DNA from: Montifringilla adamsi
Taxonomy: Eukaryota > Chordata > Aves > Passeriformes > Passeridae
Reading direction: 5' to 3'
DNA: 64,000 nucleotides
Assembly (NCBI GenBank): GCA_017590115.1
Contig: JAGGNK010000002.1
Span: forward strand, 16,983,264-17,047,263
Both the position numbers and the translations under genes were made by a program. Positions 25,601 to 38,801 of the stretch are shown here, piece after piece (position 1 is the first letter of the stretch; each line of letters opens with the position of its first letter). Under the pieces are notes generated by a model. It was given only the letters and a program-made list of their open reading frames with translations. It ran no database searches and had not been told where the DNA came from.

Positions 25601-28028
25601 AAACCAAAGGCTCACAGTCCTTGTGCTGCAAGTTGTTCTTACCAGCCTCAGCTGAGAAATGCCTTCAGAGCTGGTATGGGACTGAAAACATTGCAGTGCC
25701 CCTTGTCTCTGTGGGAGGTCTCGTGGGTGTTTGCCTCTTGTGGGTATGTCTGAATCTTTTTTCTGAAGAAATCAGGTAGTTTAAGATGCTGAAAAAACAA
25801 ATTTTCATCACTTCTTCCTGTAATGTCTCTCATGTACACCTGTCTTTTTTACCCGAGGAGTCTGTCCTTATTGCTGAGGGCTTATGCTTGAAATTTTAGC
25901 CAGCTCTTGTCCACAGTCTTATCATTTATGTTGGTGAAATGTGTTATTCACACCAGTAGTATCTAAATATCTATTACATACATAAAAGCAGTGTGAGGCA
26001 CAAATAGCTTGTTTTTATGGTGTATCAATATTCATGGCAATTGTAATTGCTGTTGCAATTGTAAAGAGAAAAGAAATGGGGAACCTATTAAACAGATAAA
26101 ATATCAAGCATCTGAATTGTGAAAATGATTTAGCATCTAATCTAAGTCAATCTGTGCAGATACTGCTGGAAAGGCTTAGGGCTATTCCATCCTAAAAATT
26201 TTGCAAGTAGTTACTGTTACTTGTCTTTATTTATTTAGAAAATGTTGGGTTCCTTCCACTTGAAGGATGCAGGGAATTAAAAATGGGCTCTTTATTTTCT
26301 CCTTTGTACATGCAGAAGAACCAGTGTCAGCACAAATTGTTGTGTCACACAAATGGGAGTGTGGCTGCCTCATTTTCTCCCTACCGCTTTGAAACTGTTC
26401 CTTGCTGTTGTGTGATTGGGTGTGTGACAGGCAGAGGGACTCATTTAGGATAGGAAAATATGACTGGAAAGTCTCCAGGTGTTTGGTTTGATTTAGATGC
26501 ATTTGTGGCTGTGTCAGAGAGAGAATAAACCCTAAGGAAAGCCATAGAGCTGTGATGTATTGCACTACAAGGACTGCACTAGAGCCCCTGTCTGGCAGTG
26601 TAAATAAAGACTTTTATATTTTCATTTATTGACTGCAGTGCTAAGAAAGCTTTGCATTGCCTGGTAGAAGAGACTGAAAAATAATGTATGGAAAATCTAT
26701 AGGAGACACAGAGGCATTTCAGAAAGTAAAGAGCAATTGGCTATACCATCAAAGACAAAAACATTGCTATATACAGCTTGCTTTGATTCTCCAAGAGCCT
26801 ACTGATATTTCCCCTGGTACTGAGCTGCTAGCAACACCTTCAGCAGAAAAGGCAGTCTGCTCTCACTGGGGGTGAGTGGGGCTGCACACTCCATTGGTAT
26901 TTTCTTTAATTACAATATCCCCTGCAAAGAATGGGTCCAAGCCCTCTGCCACTGGGGCTATGGGATCTTTTTCTTCAGCTACATCATCAGCAGACTGAGT
27001 TCTGGGTTCTGTGGAAAGGCAGCAGTGCTGGCCCAACTGTGTTTGAGGGCACACTGAGGGCTGGAGAAAGAACTCTACCTCCAAACCAGAGTTTGGTCTG
27101 GTTTTTTAAGAACATGAAAGAAAATGGTACGTCAAAGACCTCATGAAAAACTCACATTCCGTTAAGTCTGTATTCATATTTCTCTTCATAGGCTTTTGTA
27201 TCACTGTAGGGGCTATGATATACCGTCTAATACCTTCAGTATTTTAATAGAAATAAGTGATTAATATGTCACAAAGCAATAAAGTTCACTGGTCCCTTCA
27301 TTAGCTCATGAAAATTAGCTGTTTTCTACAGAGGATATACATTGTCCTTTGCTCTAAAGTCTCTATAAGATAGACAGCAGTGAATGTACCCCTGAAGGCT
27401 TTTAAGCATCAAAATATGAGTCTGGAGCGGGCAGGGAGCACTGGCCTGAGCTCTGCCACACTCCTGAATCAGCCCTTGTGGCTCAGATATCACTGCTAAA
27501 GGGGAAATGGATGTGAACAGAGAACAGCTATGGAAGAGACCACAGCCCACATTAGCCAGTCTAAATCTCTCTTTGGAGACTGTTCTCTCCCAATCAAGAT
27601 CTGGTTTTATTTGTGTAAATATCAAAGGAAAAAAACCCCAATGATCTTGATCTAAAAATTCTCCAGGAAATGTCTGTGAGATGTTTGTAGTTATGCCTTA
27701 TTTATACTCATTTGATGAAAGAAGGAAATAGGATCAGGATATACAGTCTGTGACTTATTCTTTGATCAGGACTACTCAGGAAATGTCACTAAGACAGGAG
27801 AAACGTGCTCCAGGATCACACTGATGTGTGAGGTGTCTGTCGAGCCACAGGTGTGAAGGGGAGGGGGTGTAGGGAATTATCTGGACATTTCACTCCGTGC
27901 AAAAAGTGAAAGTAATGAAAATCAAAGATTTGTAATCCTTCCTTTATCAGTAGGGCATGAGAGAGATGGGATCTTGAATTGACATGAAAAGAATTGAAGA
28001 GTTTGTAGTGAGATGATGGTCGATCTCT
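22648..28028. other. Non-coding unique sequence
   Basis: No gene or transposon is recognised. There is an A-run near 23637-23649 and a T-run near 24490. A pyrimidine tract ending in AG lies at about 25425-25450 and looks like a 3' splice site, but no good donor or recognisable coding sequence follows it. Open frames of up to 112 codons (- strand, 26227-26565) resemble no known family. Confidence 0.55.
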
Positions 28029-28300
28029 TGACCTAGGTAACAAGGGACAGGATGAGAGAAAATGTCCTCAAGTTATGCCAGGGGAGGTTAAAACCAAATA
28101 TCAGGAAAAGATTCTCCACTGGAAAGGTGATCAAGCACTGGAACAGGCTGCCCAAGGATGTGGTGGAATCTCTTCCATGGAAGTGCTCAGAAATTGTGTG
28201 GCTGTGGCACCTGGGAACTTGGTTTAGTGTGAGCACTGCAGTGCTGGGTTTGCTTGGGCTTGATCTTGCAGGGCTTTGGCAGCTTTAGGGATTCTGTGGG
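28029..28300 (+). mobile_element. CR1 LINE 3' fragment, + strand, 5'-truncated
   Basis: This is the 3' end of a CR1 non-LTR retrotransposon. Two stretches follow the CR1 pattern: CAGGGGAGGTT followed by an ATATCAGGAAAA string, and then GGAACAGGCTGCCCAAGGATGTGGTGGA. Translated on the + strand, the region gives KHWNRLPKDVVES, matching the C-terminal end of CR1 ORF2 downstream of the reverse transcriptase. It ends near GGATTCTGTGG, a form of the CR1 3' octamer. The copy is diverged and truncated at its 5' end, as most CR1 insertions are. It cannot be active, because it lacks the endonuclease and reverse transcriptase domains. The boundaries are approximate. Confidence 0.9.
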
Positions 28301-31300
28301 GGGACTGAATGGAGAGCTGATCCACTGGCAGGGAAGCATGGCCAGGGGCTGTGCAGGAGATAAATAAATTGCATTTCTGTTTCCCCCTGGATGTAAAATA
28401 ACCATTCCAGCCCCACTGCCCTGCACTCCCAGCCCTGCAGAGAGGAGACTCCTGCTGCCCAGGGGTGAAGCTGCTCAGAGCCTGTTCACCTGCCCAGGAT
28501 ATTTCCATCTGGGATCCAATTACCAGTGCTACTAATGAAATATGTGTTCAGTTCCATAACTTGATGTTGTACCTTCCTAAGCCTCACACTGCAAACTCCA
28601 ATGCTATGGAGGAAAGATGTATGCCTGTGGGCTTTTTAAATTAGCAGTCCTTACCAAGTGCCCATGCATGGTGTAATTATGTGGTTTTAACTCCAGAAGT
28701 TTGCTTTTATGTCTTTGATTTGCACACACATATCCAGTCACACCACACAAAATCCAGTGTGCCTAAGAGCCGCTGCTTACAAAATTTATGTGAATTTTCT
28801 GAGGAATTAATTCTATTTGTGAGTTTGTTTGAAAAATTGTTGCTTTTTGAATTGTGAGGTCTAACATTTTATTGTCACATATGCACAGCAATAATGTTAA
28901 AAGAAAAGCCCTGAGCTTCCTGCTCCCTTTCCATGGGGTGATTCTGAGGGATTAGTTTATCCCTCTGAAAGTGAGGGCAGGCACTTGCTCAGGCCAGCAA
29001 ACAGCACAGCCACGTTTGTGCCATTACCCTGCAGGAAAAGTGGCGGTAATTGCTCTGCCAATTTTAGGCTAATGGCTGTTTTCCTGTGGCACTGGTGAGC
29101 GGGCAGTGTGGCACCTGGGGGACAAAGGGACAGTGGTGGGACAGACCTGAGGACCAGGACTCCTCCAAACCAGCACCAAGGTGTGCTGGGGCTGCAGCTG
29201 TTAAAAGCAGTGTGAGTTTCATAATTTCAGTTCTCCTGCCACTTCCCTGCTTTAGTCCATTTTTCTATATTCTATTTTAGCTGGAGTCTCCCTAATTTCA
29301 CAACTCCCCCGTGGTGTCCAGGATTTTTTATAGCTGTAAGAATTGTGAGTTGTTGCCTTGGAAACACAGTTGTTCATGCAGCTGTTGTAACTATACTTGT
29401 TAATTTTGCTTTATCACAAAGGGTTTCAAAGCTTTTCTGTATTTGCCTGACATTTCTTGGTTCTGTAACTCTTTATAACATTCTGTTTGACAAATTGGAG
29501 GAGGAAATAGAACTTCAGCCTCACAATGTACAGCATGCCCCCATGTCCTGACTGAATCACTTGCTTTCCTGCCCTTGGAAGCCTCTAAACTCCATTCAGA
29601 CTCTTTCCTGCCTATTTAAAATAAAATAAAAAAAAGAGAGAGAAAAGGGAAATGGAAGAAATTTTGAAAATGTCTTTCAGTGTTCTACATCAGAGCATCT
29701 CTGTGCAGATGTTGGGGGCAGCGTGAAGCAGCAGCTCCTGCAGGTTTCTGCAGCTGTGGGAACATCAGTCCTGTGCTGCTCCTGCTCTTGGGACAGACCT
29801 GGCAGGAGCAGCAGGAGGTGCCAGGTGATGCCTGAGTGCCTTGCCCACGTGTGGCACCTTTCCCATGAAAGCTCCTTTGAAACGCTCACGTTCATCCGTG
29901 CTGCCTTTGCCACAAGAGTTCCCAATCCTCTCCTTTGGGCCTCCAGCTCAGGATCGGCTCCTGGAAGCCAAAGGCATTTGTTCCCTGTCAGTGCTGAGAG
30001 CTGGGACTGTTGGATTGGAGAGGAACCACCGGGGATCCCTCTCCAGGCCAGGCTCCCTCCGTGCCAGCTCTGTGCTGGTGCCAGAGCCTGGAGCTGCCAG
30101 GGACCTGTGGGCAGCGGCAGTGCTGTTATGAAAGTTGTGTATGTTTGCTTTTTTTTAGCCAAGGCTCCTAATTGCCAGCATATTTCCAGTGCATATACCT
30201 GTCAGCTACACCAGTTTAGCTGGCATTGCACTGCCTTTATGCTGTCTTATGGTTTTATAGCAGTATAAAAAATGGTTTGGGCTCTGGGAGTCGCTTCCTC
30301 TCTGAGCTTTCCCATTTCCCCTGTCTGCAGCACAAGCCATAATAGCTGGGGAGAAGGACAGGTGGGCACTATTTCTGCTCTCTGAAAGAGGGCAGGAGTG
30401 CTGCTAAACCAATAAATAGAACAAGCTGTTAACTGCAGTGTTACATTGCTTTTGTCTCGTGGCATTGACTTGCTTTCCATGGACCTCAGTGCACTGTAAC
30501 ACCCTGTGCTGCTACAGTTTGTAGCTGAAGGTTTTGGAACTTTATTGTGAGATTGGAGTCAAGTCAGCAGCAGAAAGCAGAGTTACAGCTGGCTTTAGGT
30601 GCCCAGTGTGGTTTGACTGCTTTTGCTGTGAAGAAAGGTAACCTTACTCTATCATAATGTAGTACAACTTTATTTTCTATTTAATTTATTCATGCGATTT
30701 CACTGTAGTAAGTTATAGATTGCAGTCTTTAAACCAGTTTATTAGGAAAGCTACTAAAAAGGAGATCAAACCAGAAACACCTGAGCAAATAATAGGCAAA
30801 TATAAGTGCTGAAGCAGCCAAGGAATGGATGTTTGTATTTGCTTATAAACTACATTTATAAATGCCACAGAAATTGTAACAATTCTTTTCAAGTTGTCAT
30901 TATCTGATAACACAAGTTTTTCAATCCAATTGCAAAAATTACTCAGCCACTTCAGAGGAAAACAGCAGAACTAATAAAAAAAGACAATAGTGGACAATTA
31001 AGGAGTTTCTTGTGCTGCGGCTGAGAAGTACAGAGAACATCCTGAGCGTGATCAAAGGCACTTTTCTACTCCATTCTCTTTGGTGATTCACTTTTTGGAA
31101 TAAGGGATGTTTCTGCAGAGAAGCACAAGCCATACCTTCGATTACATTTATTACCTGTCAGGGATGATGGAGGATTTGCTATTTTGCCCCAGTTTCTCAT
31201 TGTATGGGGAGAGGATTTACAGAACTCACCTTTTTTTGGCTGGGCAACTGCAGCGAAGTGCATTTGTAACTTCAGAATCAGGGCAGTAATTTAAAGTAGA

Positions 31301-31782
31301 GGATGGTACCAGTTTCAGAGCAGCATCTCTGTCATAGTTTTAAGAAAATAATTAAATATTAAAATAAGCACAGTCTGGAATTTTGAAATGTTGACAGTTA
31401 ACTAATCTGTATTTTTCTGATTTTATGACAGCACCTGAAATAGTTGCTTCTACTGATTGTGTTGAGTATAGGAAAGAAATTCTATTTGACTCCACAAAGT
31501 TCATATACTAGCAGATGCAATATTCTGGCAGCTAGATATTAATGGTCTGTGAGTATCTGTACTATAAGGATTGGTAAACTTATTAAGAATTTATTGAGGT
31601 TGTGTCCTTGGCTGCTGATTGGATTGAGCTGTGAGAAGTGTTGTACAGTATGTTCTGTATTCAGAGATTTTCGTATTCTGTCAGCCCTCCCTGGGAGGAC
31701 ACTCTGACATAATAACCTTCACAACACAAATTTTCAGAGCTTGATCTCTGGGACCTTAATATCTTTTGGACTTGCAGAGTTC
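28301..31782. other. Non-coding unique sequence with a GC-richer patch
   Basis: No gene is recognised. The part at 29700-30130 is clearly richer in G and C than its surroundings. It carries two overlapping antiparallel open frames, 181 codons on + (29723-30268) and 161 codons on - (29677-30162). Neither shows a domain, signal peptide or repeat I know. Overlapping long frames on both strands are expected where stop codons are rare because of base composition, so I do not call a gene. Confidence 0.5.
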
Positions 31783-31927
31783 TGGTGGTTTTTGTTTGGT
31801 GGGGTTTTTTTGTTTGTTTGTTTGTTTTGGTTTTTTTTGTTTTGTTTTGTTTGTTTTTTTGGGGTTTTTTGTTTGTTTGGGTTTTGGTTTTTTTTTTTTT
31901 TTTTTTTTGGTGTTTGGTTTTTTTTTT
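31783..31927 (+). repeat. 145-bp uninterrupted G/T-only tract
   Basis: All 145 bases of the + strand are G or T. The tract includes repeated GTTT tetramers (31811-31824), GTTTT pentamers (about 31838-31850), several GGGG runs and a T20 run (31888-31907 region). The opposite strand is pure A/C. It is the longest member of the G/T tract family in this window. Open frames here encode only Phe, Gly, Val, Cys, Leu and Trp and are not genes. Confidence 0.9.
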
Positions 31928-34900
31928 CTTGACTTGGAGGATGCTTCAGATGGGAAAGAGATTCTCAATTGCAAAACACTTTACATGTAATAATCCAAAT
32001 GCAGCTTGTGCTGTGTTGGCAGCAGTGCAGGCAGTAGAACCTCCTGATGGCTGGAGAAGTCAAAAGGGGAAGGGTAGACAGGGAAGGAGGAGTCACCTGC
32101 TGCTAAAATGATCACATGGTGATCATCCACAGCCTCACAGTTCAGTAATAGAGGATAAAGCTATTCTGTCTTCTCAGAACAGCTGTATTGACACTACAAT
32201 GTGTTCTTCAATGCTTTACCTGTGAGGGGAAACTCCTGTGATGGGTGTGCAGCCCCTGAGCAAGAAAAGAGTTGTAAGTTCTTTCCTCCAAAGAGCAGAA
32301 CTGACAAGTGCCAGAATTCAGTGTAATCTCTAAGTGGTGGCTTGGAGTCTCCCAGTTCTGCTGTACTTAACTGCTTTGACAGCTTGTGCTGAGGGCACAG
32401 AGCACTGAAACGGGCTGTTAGACAGGCAAAAGGTTAATTTGACTGGCCTGGAAAGCACTAAGAGAAGAATGTGGCAAATGCATTCGTCAGTCAGAGGAAG
32501 GGGAAATGACTTGTTATTACTGAAGCATGTATTGTTATTTCAGAAATAACCAGCATCGGTCACGGAAATAGCAACAAGATGGTTGTTCAAGGTGCTTAAT
32601 CCCTGGGAAGGGAAGCATGGAGACACTGCAGAATAAATTGGAATGGAGTTGCCTGTTAGCTGCCATGCCTGCAGATATAATAACTAGCCATGGACCAAGG
32701 CTTTGATGCAAACACAGGCTCGCTTGAAATGCCCAGCACGGACAAAAGAGTTACTGGGGCTGCTGAAGGAGCTCAACAGTAAAAGTACAGCTCTGATTTT
32801 TTAAACAACCCAGATTAAGCATAAAAACACAAAAATAAGAATCTATCAGTGGGTATGTGTACCCTCCTATAAGCTACAGCAGGAAAACTGAGTGAAGCTG
32901 AAAGACAATTTAGTAACTCCCTTGTACCAGAGCTGGGCACAGTGAGCTCCTCAATTCAGTATTTTATGGGAAAGAGAAGAACTGGAGAGGATGAGGGGAT
33001 GTTGTTCCTGATCTCTAAGATAACCAGATTTCTGTAGCCCTTCAGCTTTGTATTTTTTTTGTATTCCTGGCATGAGATTTGCCTTCACTATGGAGTTACT
33101 TTGCAGCCAGTAAGAGTCAAAAAGCATGAAGGGTTTTAAATCTCAGTGAAGCTCTTGTTTCAATAGATTTTTTAGGTCTTTTTTTCATAATATGCCAAAA
33201 AGCTGATTGCTACATTGAAGGTATGCGTGTGTGTGAGCTGACATGTATATCTATGCACACAGCACATAAATAGACATTAAAATCCAACATCTGAGAAGTC
33301 ACTCTCAGCATCAGCTTTGCCACAGGTGAAAAGGTGATTTTTTTAGGGCCATTGAACACTATAAATGTGTTCATTGTATCAGTGCTTCAGAAAAACCCAT
33401 TCTAAATGACTTTGTGTTGATCCACTGTGAAAATTCATTGTGCTCAATTGCCCTCAAAATTTCCCATTTCTCATCTGTGATGTTGCAGTTTGCCGACTGC
33501 ACACCAGCCCACGGTGCAGCCAGGCAGGCACCCGGCTCCAGAGGGCCTGAAAAGGATTTTTATTTCCTGCTGGGCTGCTCTGTGCTCCCCAAAACCTGAG
33601 CAGATCCATGGCAAGGGCTTGGAGCTGTGAGGCTTTCACAGGTGGGAATAGACTTCATGGAGCTGATGTTGAGTTGTGCACACACAAAGGCTTGCGTGTG
33701 TCACGTGTCACACGTACATGAGATGTGGAAAATGGAGCTTGCTTTAATTTTTAATCATACCTTTGATTCAGAGAAGTCAAACCCACTCTCTCATCAGTTC
33801 AGTTCTATTCAATTTAGGAGAAAAAGGGAAAAAAAACCACCCAAATTATTGGGTGGCATAAATAACTTTCAGCATGCATGGCAAGAAGTTGAGTCATAAA
33901 ATGATTGTTAGGGGGTTTTTGACATCTCCTTGAAACAAGACTTACAGGGAGGGTTTTTTCAGTTTTAAAAAGGAACCATTTATAGCTGACTTTTAATCTG
34001 TTTTATTTGTCTAATTTACTGTATTGTCTGACTCCTTATAAAAGCCTGTGCAAATCAGCCTTTCAGCTGTGAGGGAAACCAATGCCTGCTTTGGGACAGA
34101 GGATGGTGAAATTTAAAGAGCTTTGGCCAGTCCTTGGTGTGTTGCAATACCTGAGGATTCTCTCAGGCAGTGGAACATCGATGGGATCAGAGAAGCCTGG
34201 TGGGACTGACAAGCATTGGGTGAGGAAAATGAGAGCTTTGCATTCAAATGGGATGTGGCAGGAAGTTTGATGTGGAGAACAAAGCTGGAAATGCAAAAGA
34301 AATGTTGGTTTGCTTCACCTTCCAACCCTCTGCTTGTGAGCTCACAGACAAACTCCTGCCTGTGGTTCAGACAGGCTGGACACTTTAAAAGTCAGGGCAG
34401 GAGATGCTTAATTGTATAAGAAGACCTTGATTTTCCTTCCAGTTAGTAGGAACTTCAATTGCATCCCTGCACTAACATCCTGCTGCAGTGGTGGTTCATT
34501 TTTGGGCTGCTGTAGCGGGGGAATTCCTCCTTTAGCAGCACCAAGCCACTGCTCCAGCAGTGATTCAGCCCCTGTTATTAAACCTGGGACTCAGCAGGAC
34601 AATGGCAAGGTCAGGCTGCTTCACTCACAGTCTGCTCAGTGGGGGAACCTACTCCATTTTTTCCCTACAAATTCAAAACTCCGTGTTGCTTACATTGTTT
34701 TAATATCGAGAAAGGGAAAAACAGAAAGAAACTTAATTTTTTTGTTTTTATTAGCAGACCATTTGTCTTCCATTTCTGCTCTGCACTGTTGTTTTTTTTT
34801 TTCTTTTCTCAAAAAATTATTTTTATTTAAATTATTCTCAAAAAAAAAAAAAAGATTGCCTGTTAGCAGGTGAAAGCTGTCTCCCAGGGATATGGATATC

Positions 34901-37900
34901 AGCAGTCATTTTTTAAAAGAAAAACAGTATTTGTAAGCACACTGCATTTCTACTCCAGGATGTTAAGTGTGCAACAGATTTTAGTCTTGGCAAACACATC
35001 AAGCACTTTCATGTCTCTGTGTCTCTACATTAATTTCTGGAACCTAGTGATGATACTCTGGTGGTAAAGAAGTACTAATTCATATAAATGGTGGTATGAA
35101 CAGTCATAATTCATCTGTTCTTCAGGTTTAAAAAAAAAGGACCAAGAATTCTAAACCAGAAAATATTATCTGATTTGATTTTATATAATAGTTTGGTTCT
35201 TTTGAAGTTCTTGTGAGCAAAGGAAAGCACTCCCTCATTTTAGTTCTTTTTTTTTTTTTTTAATGTATTTTAATGCATTAAATGAATAGAACCATTCTTA
35301 TACAGAAAATAAAACATCAGAGACATATTCTTCTGCCTAGGCTTGTGAAAGCTGGGCTTTGTCTAAATTATTTGCTGACTTCAGTCATCCATTTCTCAGA
35401 AAGAAAAAGAAAAAGGTGCAGCATCACATGATCTCAGAAGGTCTCTCAGGAGAAGACAAAGGCCAGCTCGTGCCCATTGTCTAGACTCAACCGTTCAATA
35501 CTCATCATCCTTATTCTTCTTATTCTTATGCCTCAAAGTAATTTCAAAATGAGGCGAGATAATGGGAATAGGTGTATGAGAGCAGCATCTCTGGCAAATA
35601 TGGCCAATTCTGTAGAAAAGGAGCTGCTCTTGTTATAAAGTTTTAATTTTCTTTTACTTGGTTTTGCAGCAGGTCTTCAGCATTTCACTGCTGGTTTTAT
35701 GGCATTTCAAAAAACATTTGCTTCCCCAGTAAAACATCATATTTATGTCATCTGTAAATTTGCACTTTTCAGGGCTCCAATTGCATCGTTTATTTTGATA
35801 AATTGCATTTACACTGCAGTTGCACTCTGTTTCATAATTAAATCACTTTCAGTCTAAGTAAGTACAGGAAATCTATGCTTCAGTGTGCAAGTCTGCTGAC
35901 AAAGTGAAGGGTAACCCAATTCTCATCCACACAACTTTTTAATTAGTTGCTGCACATCTGAGGATTAGGCTTGTTGGGATGTCTTGCAGAAAATAACATT
36001 AATATTCAATTTGTTTAAGAGCTTTCAATAAGCAAACAGAATTAATAAAGCTATTAAGCAAATGTCTCTGATGACCACTTTCCATATGGATTGCAACTCT
36101 TCAGAAGCATTTCCAAAGGCAGGCAGCTGAGAAGGGTTTCTCTGCCCTGTTTTGGCTGAATCTTGAGGAGTAGCTGGGCATTTTCCATCCTGAGCTCATC
36201 TGCATTTGAATTTGCTGAATGAATTTTCTGAGGTTTACAAAAGCCAGGTGGAAAAGAGTGCTTTGTTACAAGCTCTGTTATCAGCCTCTCAAAGTACAGT
36301 ATTTCGTTTTCTCATTGTCTGTTTTGTCGAGGTTTCAGAATATTCTGCATCTGAGCAAGATAGCACTTTTTTTTTTTGGTGGATTTGAAATTATTTTAGA
36401 TATGAAAGGTTTGTAAAATTATGCCTTTACCTGGATTTTTTTTTTTTTAAATTAGAGGAATGGTTTTGTGAAATGTTCTGGATGAGCTTCTACTGCTCCA
36501 AGTCAAATGATTGGCATTAAAAAAAACCAAACCGGCTCATCTAATGTAAACCTGGGAATTATTTTAGGCTTATATTGTCATTTGAAAAATCTGGAACTTC
36601 AGTGAAAAACAACCCATATAAAAATTAATTCATATTTCTTGGAAAATAAGCTCTGCTACTTACGTAAGTCCTGGCATGATATGTTGATTTCGTGTGAAGA
36701 TTTTGGCTGGTTTTATGGTGTCATAAATTCACTTTATGTTATAGCTTGCCATAGATCACAAACATCCTTTCACAGCTTTTGAGAGCTATTGAGGTAGCAG
36801 TGCTGAGGTAACTTCTCCCAAAATACTGTTTACATTCTGTTAAGATTCCTGTAGGGACAGGTTGTGTTTGCATTGAAGAGACATTCACTTCCTAGCCAAT
36901 ATATACTATTATTTGTATATTCCATCTATTTTCAAGTGTGTGTGAAATAGATTTCGCTTCATTTTTTTTGCCAAAAAAAAAAAAATTAAAAGGAAACCAA
37001 TTTAGATGGCAGTAAAAGAAGGGCTTTTAAGAAGCCATGTTCCCAACAGGAATTGGACTAAACCCTTGGCATGCTGGTTTGTGATTTGCTCTGCACTGTG
37101 CTGCAGTGATGGAGTGTTCACCTGCCCAACAGAGGCTGCAGAGGGCTCCAGCACTCCTGAAACATCTCTCCACAGACCGAATTTGGTGAAGAGCACAAAA
37201 ACTGCTTCCTTTACCCACTGACAGAGACGAGTTGGGTGATCTGGCTGGGGGTGCAGAGTAGCTTCCCTCAGGAGAGGTTTTGGGTAGGAGGCTCTGGAGA
37301 GCCTTTCCTGACTGTCCCCATTCCATTTGCTGCAGTTTGATTTAAGCCTCTGCTGGTCAGTTAAAGATGCTGAAGCACCGCAGGGGGTGTTTGTCTGGAA
37401 ATTTTACCTTCTACTTTAGTGCAGAGGGTGCCCAGGTACTTGGAAATTAACTGGGGCCACGTGCAGCCACTGCTCTTCCCTTTGCACTTTGCTCCATGCT
37501 CCCTGCTCAAGTTTGGGACTTGAACTCTCGGGAATAAATGAGAATGTTCCATACTGTGGCTGCCAACAGAAGTGGGTAGTGGAAGAATATTTCAAAGCAA
37601 GATTTCTTGTGACTTTTCACAGCTTTCAAATTGCAGCTTGCTTTGTAATGCACTGAAATGACCCAAGTTTCTCCTGTCCAGGCGTTTCTCCCCGTCAGCA
37701 GGCAGGATCCAGCAGTTCCCCCCATCCACAGGGAGCTCGTTAAGCTCCATCATGTTTGTTGCTGTTAATTTGATATGGCATTGCATAAAGGACTGGCCCA
37801 AAGTCCACACTGCAGTGTAGTGTGGTGGAAATGATAAAATTTTTCCCTTGTTTGGTAGATGTTTTCTCCCAGCCCTGGTTTCAAGTTGTGTCAGCATTCA

Positions 37901-38735
37901 ATGCAGAGCAGCTCTGCAGGACCAGATCTGTAGTGAGCTTTCATTCCTGCCATGAGAAACCACCAACTACAGCTCTGTGTGTGACTCTGTTGTCATTTCC
38001 TGGGTGGAAATCCTTTGAGCTGGATGCTTTTCCCAGGGCTGGGGTTTGTGGAGGGGCTGGGAGCTGTCCATGGTTCCATCCCTGCCTTCCACCTTTGGCT
38101 CCTGAAGTGGTTCCTGCAGCAGCTCCCAGGCTGGTGCAGCCCAAACCCATCCTGCTTCCCACGCTGAGAGCTCATTCCTAAAGCTGCTACTGCACAGCCC
38201 AAACACAGGCAAGGTGGGAAAACCCTTCAGAAGGAGGATGCTTGTGCCAGGAAAGTTGGTAGTGCTCAGCCTTAACAATATGACAACTTCTTCATCACCT
38301 AAAAGGGACTTCTTCCATCAGAGATGGATACTATATATTAATGTGTGCAGGAGTAACCTATTCACACATTGATCTATTGAGTTCTCAGGAGAAATTAAGT
38401 AAATAATAAAATGTTCTAAAATGATCAATTTGGAGGAAGCCTTTAATCAATTATTAATTGATTATTCACACAATCACAATGCTTGTAAGGATCAAAACCT
38501 AATTTTGACAACATATGCAAACTTATCCTTTTGAATTTAATAATATATTCTCAATCTGTTGTTCATTAAGGTGAACATCTGTGAATTCATTATTTTTTCT
38601 CTAAGCTTACTGCACCACAAACTTCATTTCTTTAACAAATTTTCCAAACAATAATCCCATTACAAGCTTAGTTTATAATACATACAATGACAGTTCTGTT
38701 AGCATGTTTATCTTCTTCTTGTTGTTGTTTTGGCA
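31928..38735. other. Non-coding unique sequence
   Basis: No gene or transposon is recognised. Notable small items are a perfect 8-bp-arm palindrome at 32108-32126 (ATGATCAC, ATG, GTGATCAT), an E-box CACGTG at 33702-33707 in a short CpG-containing context, an A-run near 34842, and a perfect 9-bp-arm palindrome at 38445-38463. Open frames reach 153 codons (34412-34873, +), part of which is T-rich low-complexity sequence. None resembles a known protein. Confidence 0.55.
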
Positions 38736-38759
38736 TTTTGGGGGGTTTTTTTGTTGTTT

Positions 38760-38800
<41 letters not shown>

Positions 38801-38801
38801 T
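38736..38801 (+). repeat. G/T-only tract ending in T38
   Basis: A pure G/T stretch contains GGGGGG, T7, GTTGTTTGG and then 38 consecutive T bases at 38762-38799. It is the longest homopolymer in the window. On the - strand it could be the poly-A tail of a retroposed sequence, but there is no AATAAA signal or recognisable body beside it. Runs of this length are unstable and are often mis-sized in assemblies. Confidence 0.85.

Noticed and set aside
31741..32111. Open frames rich in Phe, Gly and Val resembling a membrane protein
   Set aside because: They are translations of a G/T-only simple tract.
34412..34873. 153-codon open frame on the + strand
   Set aside because: The C-terminal part is encoded by T- and A-rich low-complexity sequence, and the rest matches no known family.
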